A stretch of DNA of 64,000 nt from Ureaplasma sp. Hg1 (GTDB taxonomy: Bacteria; Bacillota_I; Bacilli_A; Mycoplasmatales; Mycoplasmoidaceae): assembly GCA_021378535.1 (NCBI GenBank), contig JAACJV010000001.1:50155-114154 (forward strand), written 5' to 3'. Positions within the stretch are counted from its first letter, which is position 1. The number at the start of each line of letters is the position of its first letter. A model generated the notes under the pieces. The model searched no databases. It was not told the DNA's origin and worked only from the letters and a program-made list of their open reading frames with translations. Positions 35,198-48,056 of this stretch are shown here, piece after piece. A program made the position numbers and the translations under genes.

Positions 35198-36037
35198 ATG
35201 AGCAAACTATATGAAGATGTAAATAAGAAGAATAATGAATATGGTTCAGTCATTGCTACCATTTGTAAAGCGCGAAGAAATCAAATTTTAACAATCTTAA
35301 CGGTCGTTACAAAAGAAGTTAAAAGTGAAAGATGACAAAATAAATTTTCAATTGAAAAAGATCGTATTTATAAAGTCGGAAGCGCTTGATTAAACTATTG
35401 TATGGTTGAAAACGCTAATGCAGCTAATGCCTTTAAATTCAATATGGATTTCTATTTTTTAGTTAAAGCCAAACCGAGCGCGACCGATGTTGATTGCTTT
35501 GAAATTTCCAAACGAATTAGAGCTATTATTGATGGAAAATTCAATGAAATGAAGCCATGCAAGATCTTGTTGGGCACCAACAAAAGAGCTATTAGATTAA
35601 ATTGTTCAGTTAAGAATGCCGACGGTAGAAATGTGATTGATTATTCAATTGACATCGCAGTTCATATCTTAAGAGGTAATAAGGAAGTTACTTACATGAC
35701 TAGCAATGATGATGTCGGTAGTACGCCATTTGAATTCCATGAAGAATTGACATTTAATTATTGAGAACCAAAAATAATTTTAAATTTTAAAGATCCTTAT
35801 CGTTGGGCTCTTAAGACTTTAAAATACATTTATTATTTTAATAATACAAATAATGAAGAACTTGAAAACGAAATGAAAAAAGACAAATTTCTAAGTTTAG
35901 CTTATGAAATAACTACTAAGGTTATTAAAAATAGCCCTCACTTAATAAATGACACTAAGGCTATGCGAACTAAAAGAAGAGCTATTACTGATGAAATTAA
36001 TAGAAAATTTGGTGCGTTTAAGAAACCTGTGGCGTAA
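35198..36037 (+). CDS. Unknown protein, weak nucleotidyltransferase-like pattern
   Basis: KVGSAW...FKFNMDFYFLV...VIDYSIDIAVHIL recalls a GS / DxD / third-Asp layout, but the second Asp of DxD is not present. Confidence 0.35.
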
Positions 36038-36159
36038 ACATTATTCTACAATAGATAACTCAATAGGTATCTTTATTGATTGATTTAAATTTGGAAATAA
36101 TTTTCAGATGAACCCACTAGTGTAACCGCTTTATTTGCCGTTAATTGATGCTTATCTTA

Positions 36160-37113
36160 TTATCGTTTTTTAGAACTTGATTTATTGTAATTATTTTTTT
36201 TAATGTAATAGTCCATTAGGACCTTTTTGTTACATTTTTTAAAACTTGATAAATATAATAATTCACCAAAAGTATAAGTTAAAGTATTTTTAGATGGCCA
36301 TCGGTGCGTTGATCACATTTTAATTCAACTAACAATGGAAATAACAAGCATATGAAATAGATATGTTAAAACCGGTACACATCAGAATGGGACTCCTTTA
36401 AATAAATTATAAAAGAAATTGAAATCAGGATTAATATTATTATCACTTTTAATATAATCATATTTACTTAATCCCGAAGTATTGGAGCTAACATTTAAAC
36501 TAGTTTTCATAATAGCAACATAAGATAGAAAGACAGCAACAAAAGTAATCATTACTAAGGCATCATAGCGATTATATTTATCTTTGTATAACAATGCGTT
36601 CAACCCCACCGTCATAATAAATAAATGGACGATTAGAGTCATGGAATTATAAGGTACACCCGGTTCCTGATTGCCAATAATTAAATAGTCAACCGTTAAC
36701 TTAGCATTACTAATGAAAATTTTAGAACCAAAGATAACCATAGCTCCAGCATAAAATGCGAGTGGTGCGATATGCCCTAAAAAAACGCGTCCAACTTTAC
36801 TCATCATCGAAATACTAATAACGACAGCTAGCATCGGACAAAAATCTAATAAAAAAGCTCAACTATAGGTTGTGTTATATTGCATTGGATTATCCGTCTT
36901 AGAATATGTATGCTTAGCAGCGCTCTCAATTACTGGCAATCAACGAACACCAAAATAGCTCGCCAAAAAAATAATTGCTACGATTACAACAATCGGAACG
37001 ATGGGTATTCTATCCATTTTGATTTGATCCGTATGGGATGCAATTTTAAAGGTAAACGAAAGTAGCAACAAAACGAGTGCTACCATTAGTAATAAGATGT
37101 TTGCTGGATTCAT
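36160..37113 (-). CDS. Polytopic membrane protein (YwaF/TMEM164-like)
   Basis: 317-aa frame through TGA(W); SWAFLLDFCPMLAVVISISMMS... hydrophobic segments; RBS AGGAGAG. Confidence 0.6.
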
Positions 37114-37261
37114 ACACTCTCCTAATATAAATATAACAAATTATTTTATTTATGCGCTAACGCAGCGATAAATTGGGTAATTAGTTAATTCGTTTACTAA
37201 ATGATAAGATAGTGATTGTTTCCCTTTTTATCGTATAATATTATCATACGTAGGAGAAAAC

Positions 37262-37759
37262 ATGGAAAATAAAGAGGAAATTGAAAGTCTAAAAAGAAAA
37301 TTAGCTTCACTTGAAGGTAACCAAAATCAAGCGGGAGAAAAGGACTACCAAAATAATGTTGTTAGGTCAAATAATTTAGATTATTCTAGGGCTAGACATG
37401 CAATCAATAGATTGCTTTGGACGGTTTTAGCGGGCATCATTTTAATTGTAATACTTATTATAATATTAGCGGTTGTAGTAACTATGACTACAACTAACCA
37501 AACTGATTTTTATTCGTATACAACATCTAACACCGATATGATTATTGATATAATGATTCTTCTTCTTGTTGCCGCCGGTGGAATTTTGGCAATTATATTT
37601 ATTATTTTTGGAATATTAGCTGCAATCGAATGTAATAAGGTAGATTGTAGCGTTGGATTAATAGCTGGAATCCTTTGCGCGATTCCTTTAGGAATTACTC
37701 AATTAATCGGATTGATTTTATGCTTTGTAGCGAAATCGAGTTTACATAACGATTGATAA
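37262..37759 (+). CDS. Small membrane protein with coiled N-terminus
   Basis: MENKEEIESLKRKLASLEG then two or three TM segments; TGA(W) before TAA. Confidence 0.65.
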
Positions 37760-37784
37760 ATAGCTATTAAAATTCATTATATGG

Positions 37785-37816
37785 AAACGATGTCACTGTA
37801 ACGTGACATCGTTTTT
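37785..37816. terminator. Intrinsic terminator
   Basis: AAACGATGTCAC/GTGACATCGTTT perfect stem then T-run. Confidence 0.85.
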
Positions 37817-37851
37817 TATAATATGATATCATTGGTTATTTTTAAGTGCGA

Positions 37852-38655
37852 CTAATTTTTTAACAATATAATTAAATGATTATACATTTTAAGGAAAGCA
37901 GCTTTGTCAAAAGGGCTTTTCAAACCACTAGTTTCTGGTTTTTCACTATTATAAGTAAAAACCATCTTTTGTAAATCCGCACTTGTCGTTTTGATTTCGT
38001 TGAAATTACTAATGTGTGGTGCTAAAACTATTAATAATACAATAACAATAATTAAGAGACATAAATCTGTTACTAATAATATTGGAGCTAAAAAGATATA
38101 TCTTTTAGATGTTGATACTAAAGCGATTGATGCAATGATTGATAATGTACCAAAGATAAAAGTTGCAATCGCAAGCCCATTTTCGGGGATTATTTGCATG
38201 TTAAATAAATCATTAATTTGGGCAGCAGTGAAGTCGGGAAGTTGTGCTGATCATGCATCGATTAATGTGGGAAAGGCGTCCGTGCTTACTCATAAGCTGC
38301 TACCACTAAACAACGAAACTAATTTAACGTTAGTCATTGCTGCAAAAGAGATGGTAACAATCGCAATAACGATTGTAATTAAGGCAAGTCATAAAGCGAT
38401 TGTACGATATTGATATTTTAAGAAATATTGATAAATAGGATTATAGTTACTGAATTTAAATGGTTTATTTTTAAATTTTTGGATGGTTGCAAACGCTTTC
38501 TGTTTGTCAATCTTCTTATTCTTTATTTGATCTTTATGTAATATTTCATAATCAGCCTCATTATGTTTATTAAGTTTAATTGGAATGTGATTGTTAGCGA
38601 AAACAATTGGTATATGAATCTGATTCAAAGAATCGGTTGGTCTAATATCTTTCAT
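37852..38655 (-). CDS. Membrane protein, unknown
   Basis: RBS AGGAG; frame through TGA(W); several TM segments. Confidence 0.65.
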
Positions 38656-38933
38656 TGGCACTCCTAATTTTATGTGATTAATTATACATTAAATAAACTA
38701 TTCTAAACTAAAGATATTCAAATAATTTAGAGATAGATTAGCTTTATCACAGAGTTTTGGTTGATAAAACAAAATTATAAAGTTTCTCACTCTAATTATG
38801 GAGCTATCTCCATTATAATTAGAGAAATGAAGATTAAATGTATAAACATAAATTAAGATAAAGTTCAAATTTAGTTTCAAACTATTTTAAATGGACAATC
38901 ACTTCATTTATTTAAAATAAGAAAGATTATAAA

Positions 38934-39845
38934 ATGAAAAATAAAAAGAAAACTTTGCTGTTTAGATTACTATTATCGACCGCAATTTTAGGAACCGTTG
39001 TAGCTATTCCACTAGTAAGTGTTTCGTGTAGCAGTACTAAGGATGATGGAGATGGCAATAAAACCAATCCTAAACCAACTATAACTAATATCGATGTTAA
39101 TAATATTTCAGAATCACGTTTTGCTAATTTGGTTAATGCCAAGCCATTTGATCAAAACTCATTATCAGAATACATGAAAATAACAGGCGATATAAAAACT
39201 ATGAATTATGATGTTGATACTAATGAAATTAGTGGTACTTATATTGTAAATACCAAAGATAACGATATCGCAAGCATCGGAATAACTCTTATCAAGCAAC
39301 CTGATTTCTTTTCAACATCTGAGCCAACAATAAGTAATATTGATGTTCACAACATTACTTCACAGCAATTTGAAAACTTATTTGTTGTGAACGATATAGA
39401 TACAACTGTCACAAATCTTCAGAATTATATGAATATTTCTAACACCAGTTCAATTGATTCGATTATCTATGATAATGACACGAACCAAATAAAAGGTAAA
39501 TACAAAGAAAATGTTGACCATAAAATATACGAGTTTGAATCTGCTAAGATGCCCGATTTTGGAGTTCTATATGGAACACCAAACGTGCTAAATATGGGGA
39601 TGAAAAAAATAACCGAACTTAATTTTGAGGCATTGGCTAACAAAGCTGTTGACGAATCATCTTGATTAAAAAATAAAGATGAAATCGAAAAATATTTAAT
39701 TGTCAATCATGACGAAGAAATTCAAGCATTATTATACTCTTCATCAAAGCATACACTTAAGGTTACTTATTTAGTTAATTCTTGAGATCATACAGCTAAA
39801 AAAAGTATTACTTTTGATGCCTCAGCCGTTATATGGAAAAGCTAA
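38934..39845 (+). CDS. Lipoprotein with repeated about 85-aa domains
   Basis: Signal peptide with lipobox VSVSC; repeated PT-I-NIDV-NI...YD-DTN-I-G-Y units. Confidence 0.8.
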
Positions 39846-39890
39846 AATTTTATTATTAGCAAATTATTATAAGAACATAGGAGGTTATTT

Positions 39891-41210
39891 ATGAAATTAG
39901 TTGTAATAGGCGGAGGGAGTTCTTACACTCCTGAATTGATTGAAGGATTATTAAATGGTTATCAGCATTTTCCCTTAAGGGAATTATGATTGGTTGATGT
40001 TCCCTTAGGAGAAAAAAAGTTAGCAATTATTTTCGCTTTAACAAAACGAATGATTAAAAAAATGAATCTTAATATTGAAGTTCATCAAACCCTTGACCGT
40101 CAATCGGCTTTAAAAAATGCTGATTTCGTTGTTACTCAATTTCGTGTTGGCGGTTTAGACACAAGGGTTTGTGACGAAAGAATCCCTAATAGCTATGGAA
40201 TGTTAGGTCAAGAAACAAATGGGGCCGGTGGGATGTTTAAAGCGTTCCGAACAATTCCTATTGTAATTGATATCGTTAAGGATGTACAAAAATATGCGAA
40301 ACCTAAATGTTGAATTATTAATTTTGCTAATCCATCTGGAATGGTAAGTGAAGCAATTCATCGTTTTACAAATTTTAAAAGATTTGTTGGTGTTTGTAAT
40401 GTACCAATTCATTTATCGATTGCGATTGCTGAAGGTTTAAATAAAAAACGTTCTGATTTAAATATTGAATGATTGGGCTTGAATCATTTAGTATTTGGAA
40501 CTAAAGTAACAGATGAAAAAGGAGAAGATATTACAAAGGAAGTGATGGATTATCTTGTCGAAACAGCAGCGGGTAGTAAAATTTCGATGAACAACATTGA
40601 TGATATGCCTTGGGAGCCAGGTTTCATTAAAGCCTTAAATATGATTCCTTGTCCGTATTATAAATATATTGCTAAATATAACGAGATGGTGGCTCATCAA
40701 CTTGTTGAATATAAAGAAGATCGAGTTCGCGCCCAAGTAGTTAAAAAAATTGAAAGAACCTTATTTATTAAATATGCTGATCCTAATTTGGATGTGAAAC
40801 CAAAAGAATTAGAACAACGCGGGGGATCATATTACTCAACTGTAGCTTGTGAAGTGATGTTCGCACTAAATGGTGGGCCTGAAGTGGTTCATGCCGTCAA
40901 TATCCCCCATAATGGTTATATTGAGGATTTGGACAAGGATATCGTCATTGAAATAAGTGCTAGAATCTCAAAAGATAAAATAGAGCCTATTATTTCAACT
41001 CATCAGACGCCAATAGCAATTAAAGGGATTATCGAACAAACAAAGGCTTATGAAATTTTAGCATCTACAGCTGCCGTTAATGGAGACTATCTAACGGGTT
41101 TATTGGCCCTTAACGTTTCTCCTTTTGGGTGTTCAGATACTGTTAATCGTAAAATCTATGATGATTTAATGAAAGCACACCAAAAGTTTTTGAAACAATT
41201 CAAGAAATAA
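39891..41210 (+). CDS. 6-phospho-beta-glucosidase, GH4 family
   Basis: MKLVVIGGGSSYTPELIEG, QETNGAGGMFKAFRTIP, NFANPSGMV, GVCNVPI, GLNHL. Confidence 0.9.
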
Positions 41211-41563
41211 TTAAATAAAACGAATAATTCTTCAATATTTTTACATATTAGGTCTAATTTTATTAACAATACAACGAAAATTTATTAGATGTAAGTATTT
41301 TATATCTTTTAAATTTTTTATATACAGCCACCCATTCAGCCTAATTATGATTTAAATATATAGTTATAGTAAAATAAATATTTTTATTAATATAGTGTAA
41401 AAACGGCTTATTAATAATTTTAGTCCGTATGGTTATATAGTTATGTAAAACTTTTTACCTTTATCTAGTACTTATTATCTTAATTAAGTAGGATATAGTT
41501 TTTGTGTTATAATAGTTTCATTGTCTTTGATGTTTTACACATCACGAATATTTTAGGAGTAAA

Positions 41564-43048
41564 ATGGCGGTAAAAAACAAAACAGCTAAAAACATTGGCT
41601 TAGCAACATCAATTGCGATGTTGATAGGTTCAGTTGTCGGAATTGGTATCTTTTTTAAGAATGTATCAGTTTTTGCAGCGAATGATAACAATGGAATGGG
41701 TATTTTGCTGTCATGGTTAATTACTACTGTTATTGTTATAACGACGGCTTTTAGTTTCGCAGAGGTTTCTTCAAGTGATCGAAGTAAAGCTGGACTAGCC
41801 TCTTGAGCTGCCAAATTATTAAGTTATCGAATGGGTCGTTTTATTAAGTTGGCGATGCCATTATTTTATTACGGCCTACTAAATATGGCGATTGGAATAT
41901 TCACAGTTGAATCCATTCTAAATGTTTTTAATGTGAATAATTCCATCAATGTAGGTTGGATTGTTTTTATCGGGTTTATAATTGTAGTTTTATCGACATC
42001 ATTTAATTTTGTAGCCTTCCACTTAAGTAAGAAAATACAAATTGTAGCAACTTCACTGAAATTTGTACCGTTATTAGTAGTGGGAATCTCTGGAATTATT
42101 TTTGGGATTCAAAACCCAAGTTATAACCTAATAATAAATCCTCAAGGTAGTTTTAGCATTAACGGAGTTTTCGCCTCCATACCGGCGATTTTATATGCTT
42201 TTGATGCTTTTTTATGTGTTGGAAATTTTGCTTCAGAGATGAAGCAACCAAAGCGCGATGTTCCACTTACGCTAGTAATAGGAATGGTATTATGTGCGGC
42301 AGCATATTTATTGATTAGCGTTTCACAGATATTATCAGCTCAAGGAAACGCTTATGAAGTAATGGACAAGGCGAGTCACGGTAGCGATATTGCTCAAACA
42401 TTTGTGTCTGTTTTTATTATGATTGCAATCCTAGGTGTTATTAATGCATTAAGCGCAGGGGCTTTACGATCGTTTGAATCATTAATTGACGAGCATCTAA
42501 TTTATAAAAGCGAAGTATTAGCAGTGTGAGGCTCGCATGAAGGGTTAAGAGCAGGGTTTATTCTCTCCTTCTTTATATATGGCTTTTGGGCACTGGTGTA
42601 TTTGATTCCATCCTGTATCGTTAATAACGATGCATTTATTGATGGTATTAGTAATCTTCCAGCTTTATTCTTTTTTGTGATTTATGGAACTGTCATTCTT
42701 GGTGGTATTATTAATCGGAAAACAAAAAAGGTGAAGGTTGATCATATTAAAGGCTTTATGTTTATTGCTCCAATTGCGGTGTTAGGATGTTACTTTTCTT
42801 TCTTCTATCAATTAGGTTATGCTAACATTTATAATTTAATTGTTAACCCCCATGATATATTGTCTTGGGGGATGTTCGCCCACCCGAATGAATATAGGGT
42901 TGAGCAATATCAAGGCGCAATTGTATTTTATAGCATTTTGGCTGGTTTCATTGCGATCCCCATCATTAATGATTTATTACTCAAGAGTCAAAGAGACGAC
43001 TCTAATCGGGAATGGTTCCGCGAACACCGCGGTGATCTGATAGTTTAA
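41564..43048 (+). CDS. APC-family amino-acid permease
   Basis: NIGLATSIAMLIGSVVGIGIFFKN; AILYAFDAFLCVGNFASEMKQPKRDVP; multiple TM segments. Confidence 0.85.
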
Positions 43049-43066
43049 ATCTAAAATTTTGAAAAT

Positions 43067-43095
43067 AAAAAAGTGGCTTTGAAGCCACTTTTTTT
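43067..43095. terminator. Intrinsic terminator
   Basis: AAAAAAGTGGCTT-TG-AAGCCACTTTTTT. Confidence 0.85.
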
Positions 43096-43105
43096 GATGC
43101 CTTTA

Positions 43106-43264
43106 TTATTCTTTAACTAATGTTACTAAAACTTTTTGCCCGCTTCAGAAACTGTTATAACTAGTTAAACTGTGTAAAGTATAACCATTTGTAACAACGT
43201 TATTGATCTTATCTTTTTTGATTTTAGATCATTTTACTTTAACTACTTTATATTCTTTTGCCAA
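43106..43264 (-). CDS. Small conserved-looking protein (52 aa, TTG start)
   Basis: AAGGAG RBS then TTG; AKEYKVVKVKWSKIKKDKINNVVTNGYTLHSLTSYNSFWSGQKVLVTLVKE. Confidence 0.5.
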
Positions 43265-43703
43265 AATAAATCTCCTTAATTTGATATAAATAATATTACC
43301 ACAATGATTGCTATTCTATACATTTGTTCTTATCTTAAATAGTAAATAACAAATATCTTTTAACTTATTATTATTTTCATTATTTAGCAATCTAAAGTAA
43401 TTTTATTTATATTTAGGTCGTACTAGTTTAATAAAATTTTACTCGCTGGAAGGCGAGTTTAAGGACACTATTTAAAACAGCATTTTTAGTGTCATAAATT
43501 TATTGTTGAACTACAAATAATTTAGTTAAATTTAAATTTAAATATATTAATGACTAATATAAACAATAATTATGATAAAAATAATAAGAGATTAAATGCC
43601 GCATATAGAGTTATATTGACTAACCAATTGTATACTTGAATTATAATAAATTAATCAAACAAAATAAAAATTGGCCAATATAACCAATGAGAGGATTTAA
43701 ATT

Positions 43704-44573
43704 ATGAACATTAATTTAATAATAAGTGCTTTAGATGGAACCTTACTTCATACTAATGAAGAAAGAAAATTAATGAATACTAGAGTAATCAAAAAAATAA
43801 ATTATTTAACAACACAAGATGTTAAAGTTTCAATCGATTCAGGTCGTCATCATTTGGATATAGCTAATGTTGCAAAACATTTTGGTTTACAAAATATTAA
43901 CTATTATATCGGGTGTAACGGTAGTATCATCTATGATGCTAAATCAAAAGAAATTATTAAAGCTCATTATTTAGAATCTAATAACTTTAAAAAAGCTATT
44001 AACGTATCAAATTTTTTAGACCATATCGATTTAAAATTTGTAGTAGCCGGATATACGAAAACAACAGATTTATATATTATTAAAAATGAAAGTTTAACCA
44101 CAAATGGTTATGATTATTTCAAAAAAATAGAATCAGAATTTACTGACTATAAATATTTAGAAGTAGATAGTATTCCAAATGAAGCTCAAATTTGTGAATT
44201 TAAAATAACACTTGATCAAGAAAATTCATTTACGATTTATGACGTTTATCATAAAATTGAAAATGCATTCATTGATTGTTCAATGTTTATCACTGGGAAA
44301 TATTCGATTGTTGTTTTAGCAAAAGAAATTGACAAGGGGTCTGCGATTAAAGATTTAAACGAGATATTAGGTAACGAACTTAATACTTTATCAATCGGAA
44401 ATTCAATTAATGATATCGAAATGTTTAAAGCTACGAAATATAGCGCTACTTGATCAAAGTGCGATCCTAAAGTTACTAAGAAAGCAACCCACGTAGTAGA
44501 GGGTGAATCTAAAAAATGAGTGAACGAAGCTTTAGATTTCTTTTTTGATATTCCCCCAAAGATTAATAAGTAA
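43704..44573 (+). CDS. HAD (Cof-like) family protein lacking catalytic Asp residues
   Basis: IISALDGTLL and SIGNSINDIEMF in place of DLDGTLL and GDSxND. Confidence 0.8.
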
Positions 44574-44611
44574 AATTAAATAGTCATAAATTAATATTAT
44601 AAATTTTTAAG

Positions 44612-44654
44612 AAGCAAACCAAGATGTCATAAGAGGCACCTGGTTTGCTTTCTT
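44612..44654 (+). terminator. Intrinsic terminator
   Basis: AAGCAAACCA...TGGTTTGCTT followed by TCTTT. Confidence 0.6.
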
Positions 44655-44752
44655 TGTAAACATGTTATATTTATAAGCCCTGTTGGCATTGATTTGGAAT
44701 TAATGAGTTATAATTTGAATATACAAATTTTATAAGAGTAAGGAGCGCTTTG

Positions 44753-46183
44753 ATGGAAAAAGAGAATATTTTTACTAAGTTTAAGGACAAACATTTAGGA
44801 GGTTTAAGTTACGGGGTGCTCGCTGCTATCTTCATTTTAGCGGCAGCTGATGCCTTCACTATGGCTGCGCCTTATTATTTAAAGTTAATTGTTGTGGATG
44901 TTTACTCGTACATGGGGATTAATCAATCTCAATTTGATTTATTAGGTTCAATCCTTGGATATGTGACTTTAGCAACGCAATTACCCGGAGGATGGCTAGC
45001 TGATAAGGTTAGTTCTAAAAAATTATTAACTCTCTCGTTAATAATAACCGGGGTTTTAACAGTTTGATGAGGTTTATTAATTCAAGGTGGACCAAACGGA
45101 GCGAACTATATAAGCGCAGCTTCATTGATGCCGATGTATATTATTATTTATGCATCTTGAGGAGTTTCAACAACATTAGTTTTTTGAACACCTTTATGAA
45201 AATTATTGTCTCAACAAAGCCCAAAAGAAAAACAAGGTTTATCTTATGGGCTTGAAGGTACTTTCAATGGATTTATTGGGTTGATTTTTTTATGAGCCAT
45301 AGGATTTATCGCTACTAGCATCGTTAGTTCTAACTTGCCGTCAGCGTACATCGCCTTTCCCATTTTTGTTTGGTTAATCGGTGGTTTGTTAATTTTAACA
45401 GCATTTGCTGTTTTACGTTGGGTTAAGGAGCGGCCAACGAAAGATAAGTTTGCAATTGACGTTAAAACTATGTGAAGTGTAATGAAAGAACCGCGCGTTT
45501 GACTATGTTCGATTTTTGTATTAGGTTTATATATGTTCCAATCTGTGTTTGCCTATTATTTTAAAGATTATATGGCAAATGTTATTTTGTATGGTGTTGT
45601 TGGAGCAACTATTATTGTCACTGTATTATCGGGGTTTAGAACATACTTATTAAGAATGTTTGTTTCAACCCCTATCGGTAAGTGGGCAGATAAGAAAGAG
45701 TCCTATATAGTTATTCTATTTTGAACACTAGTAGCAGGGATTGTCATCGCCACCTTATTTATCTTTTTACCAGGATTTGGATCAATTCCAACTGGTGGAT
45801 ATTTAGTGGCGTTGGAGGTAATCATACCTATTCTATTTATAGTGTCTGGGATTTTATCTTGAATAATGGTAACGTTGAGATATACACAAATTGTTGAAAT
45901 ACCAACAACTCCAAATTCATATGCATGCACTACTGCATTAATTAGTTTTGTTGCATTTTCATCAGATTCTTGATTTTATACCATATCATCAGAAGTTGGT
46001 AAAAATTACTTAACCGCTGATGGAGGTTATACACAACAGGGTTATCAAATCATTCTAGGTATCGCTTTAGGTGTTACATGTATTGGTTTAATAAGCGGTG
46101 GTATCTTAATATATTGAAATAGACATGAAATGAAAAAATTAGGTAAGACATCTTACCGATGAAGGGATCTAAATAATGGATAA
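44753..46183 (+). CDS. Major facilitator superfamily transporter
   Basis: ATQLPGGWLADKVSSKKLL MFS loop motif; about 12 hydrophobic segments; frame through many TGA(W). Confidence 0.85.
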
Positions 46184-46892
46184 ACAAAAAATTATAGGAC
46201 ATCGTGGTTATAGCGGCATCGCGCCAGAAAACACTGCAATGTCATTTGAAATAGCTCATATATTTAATTTTGACGGAATCGAAATGGACGTCCATATGAG
46301 TAAAGATGGCGAATTAATTGTCATCCATGATGAAACACTTGACCGTACTTGTGACGGAGCCGGTGGGTATGTTAAAGATTTAACATTGAAAGAAATTAAG
46401 GAAGCTAATGCGAGCGCAAAATTTTATCCGCCTGCACCAGCGCAAACCATTTTAACGCTGAAGGAATTTCTAGATCAATTTTCTAATAAGTTTGATTTCA
46501 TTAATATTGAAATCAAAACCGATCAAATTGAATACCCAGGAATAGAAGGAAAGATAGTAGACACTCTAAAAAACTATGAAAATAATCGAGCTCACTATTT
46601 ACTCTCTTCATTTAATTACCAATCTCTAGTTAGAGTCAGTAAACTAAATCCAAATTTAGATTTAGGTTTCTTATGGTGAAAAATTTCTGAATTCAAAAAA
46701 ATTGATAAACAAGAGTTAAAACAAGTTTGTAAGTATCTTAATCCTTGAACGGTATTGTATGATAAACATAAAAGCGAATATGATAAATTAAATATGCCTT
46801 ATGCACTATGAACTATAGCTTCTAAAAAAAGCCATGAAAAATATGTGAATGATCCAAAAGTTAAATTTCAAATTTGTAATTATAAATTTTAA
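46176..46892 (+). CDS. Glycerophosphodiester phosphodiesterase
   Basis: IIGHRGYSGIAPENTAMSFE, FDGIEMDVHMSKDGELIVIHDETLDRT. Confidence 0.92.
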
Positions 46893-46894
46893 TT

Positions 46895-47767
46895 ATGAGT
46901 ATTAATTGAGTTATTAGTGATTTAGATGGGACACTCCTTTTCTTTAACGAAGGCAAACAAGTTATTAATCCAGAAGTTATAGATAAAATTAATTTTTTAA
47001 CAAGCAAGAAAATCAAGTTTTCAATAGCATCTGGTAGGCACCATGAAGATATTGCAAACATTGTGAAATATTTTGGTTTAGAAAATGTAAATTACTATAT
47101 TGGGTGTAATGGTAGTGCAATATATCATGCAAATTCAAAGCAAATAGTTAAGTCGCATTTTTTAGATAATAAAATTTATACTAAAATAATTAGTGCATCA
47201 AAACTATTAGATACCATTGATCTAAAATTCGTTTTAGTTGGCTATAGTAAAACAACAGATTTGTATATTGTTAAAAATAAGAGTTTGCCTACGAATGGTT
47301 ATAATTATTTTAAACAATTTGAAGCGGGTTTTACGGATTATCATTATATAGAAGCTGATAATATTCCAGATGATGTCGAAATTTATGAATTCAAATTATA
47401 TATAGATCAGAATAATGCATTAGATATCGATAACGTATATCAAAAAATAAAAAAATTATTTAAAGCTTATCAAGTGCTTATAACTGGTAAATATTCAATA
47501 GAAATTCTATCTCAAAATATAAACAAGGGGATGGCAATCAAGGAATTGGGTAAAATGTTAGATAATAACTATGTAGCACTATCAATAGGTGACTCATTCA
47601 ATGATGTGTCAATGTTTCAAGCGACCAAATATAGCGCTTCAGGTTCGCATTGTTTGAAAAAAGTTACTGAAAATGCCACTTATGTTGCAAAAGGCAACCC
47701 TAAAAAATGAGTCAATGAAACATTAGATCATTTTTTTGATATCACAAAATTTAAAAGCAATATTTAA
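46895..47767 (+). CDS. HAD (Cof-like) hydrolase, intact catalytic motifs; paralog of 43704-44573
   Basis: VISDLDGTLLFF, SIASGRHHEDI, SIGDSFNDVSMF. Confidence 0.88.
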
Positions 47768-47806
47768 TAATTATGAATTAGTATTATCTATAATTAAATA
47801 AGAAAG

Positions 47807-47837
47807 AACAGAATCTTGTAAAAGGATTCTGTTTTAT
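47807..47837 (+). terminator. Intrinsic terminator
   Basis: AACAGAATC...GATTCTGTTTTATT. Confidence 0.8.
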
Positions 47838-48056
47838 TACACTTACGCTTCAGTGACCAAACAAAGTTGAATAAGAATATATTTAAACACTTAATATTTT
47901 AATAAATATAGAAATTTATTGCATGTGCAATCGATTTTTATAAGAGATCATTTTCTAATAATTAACTATCCATATAAATTCCATAAAAGATAAATTGTAA
48001 TTTTTAATATCTTGGTGTATTTTTTATAAAGGTATTTAAAAAAGAAGGAGGAAAAT

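Noticed and set aside
37991-38413. Plus-strand 140-aa ORF
   Set aside because: Overlaps the minus-strand membrane protein that has RBS and TM pattern; judged spurious.
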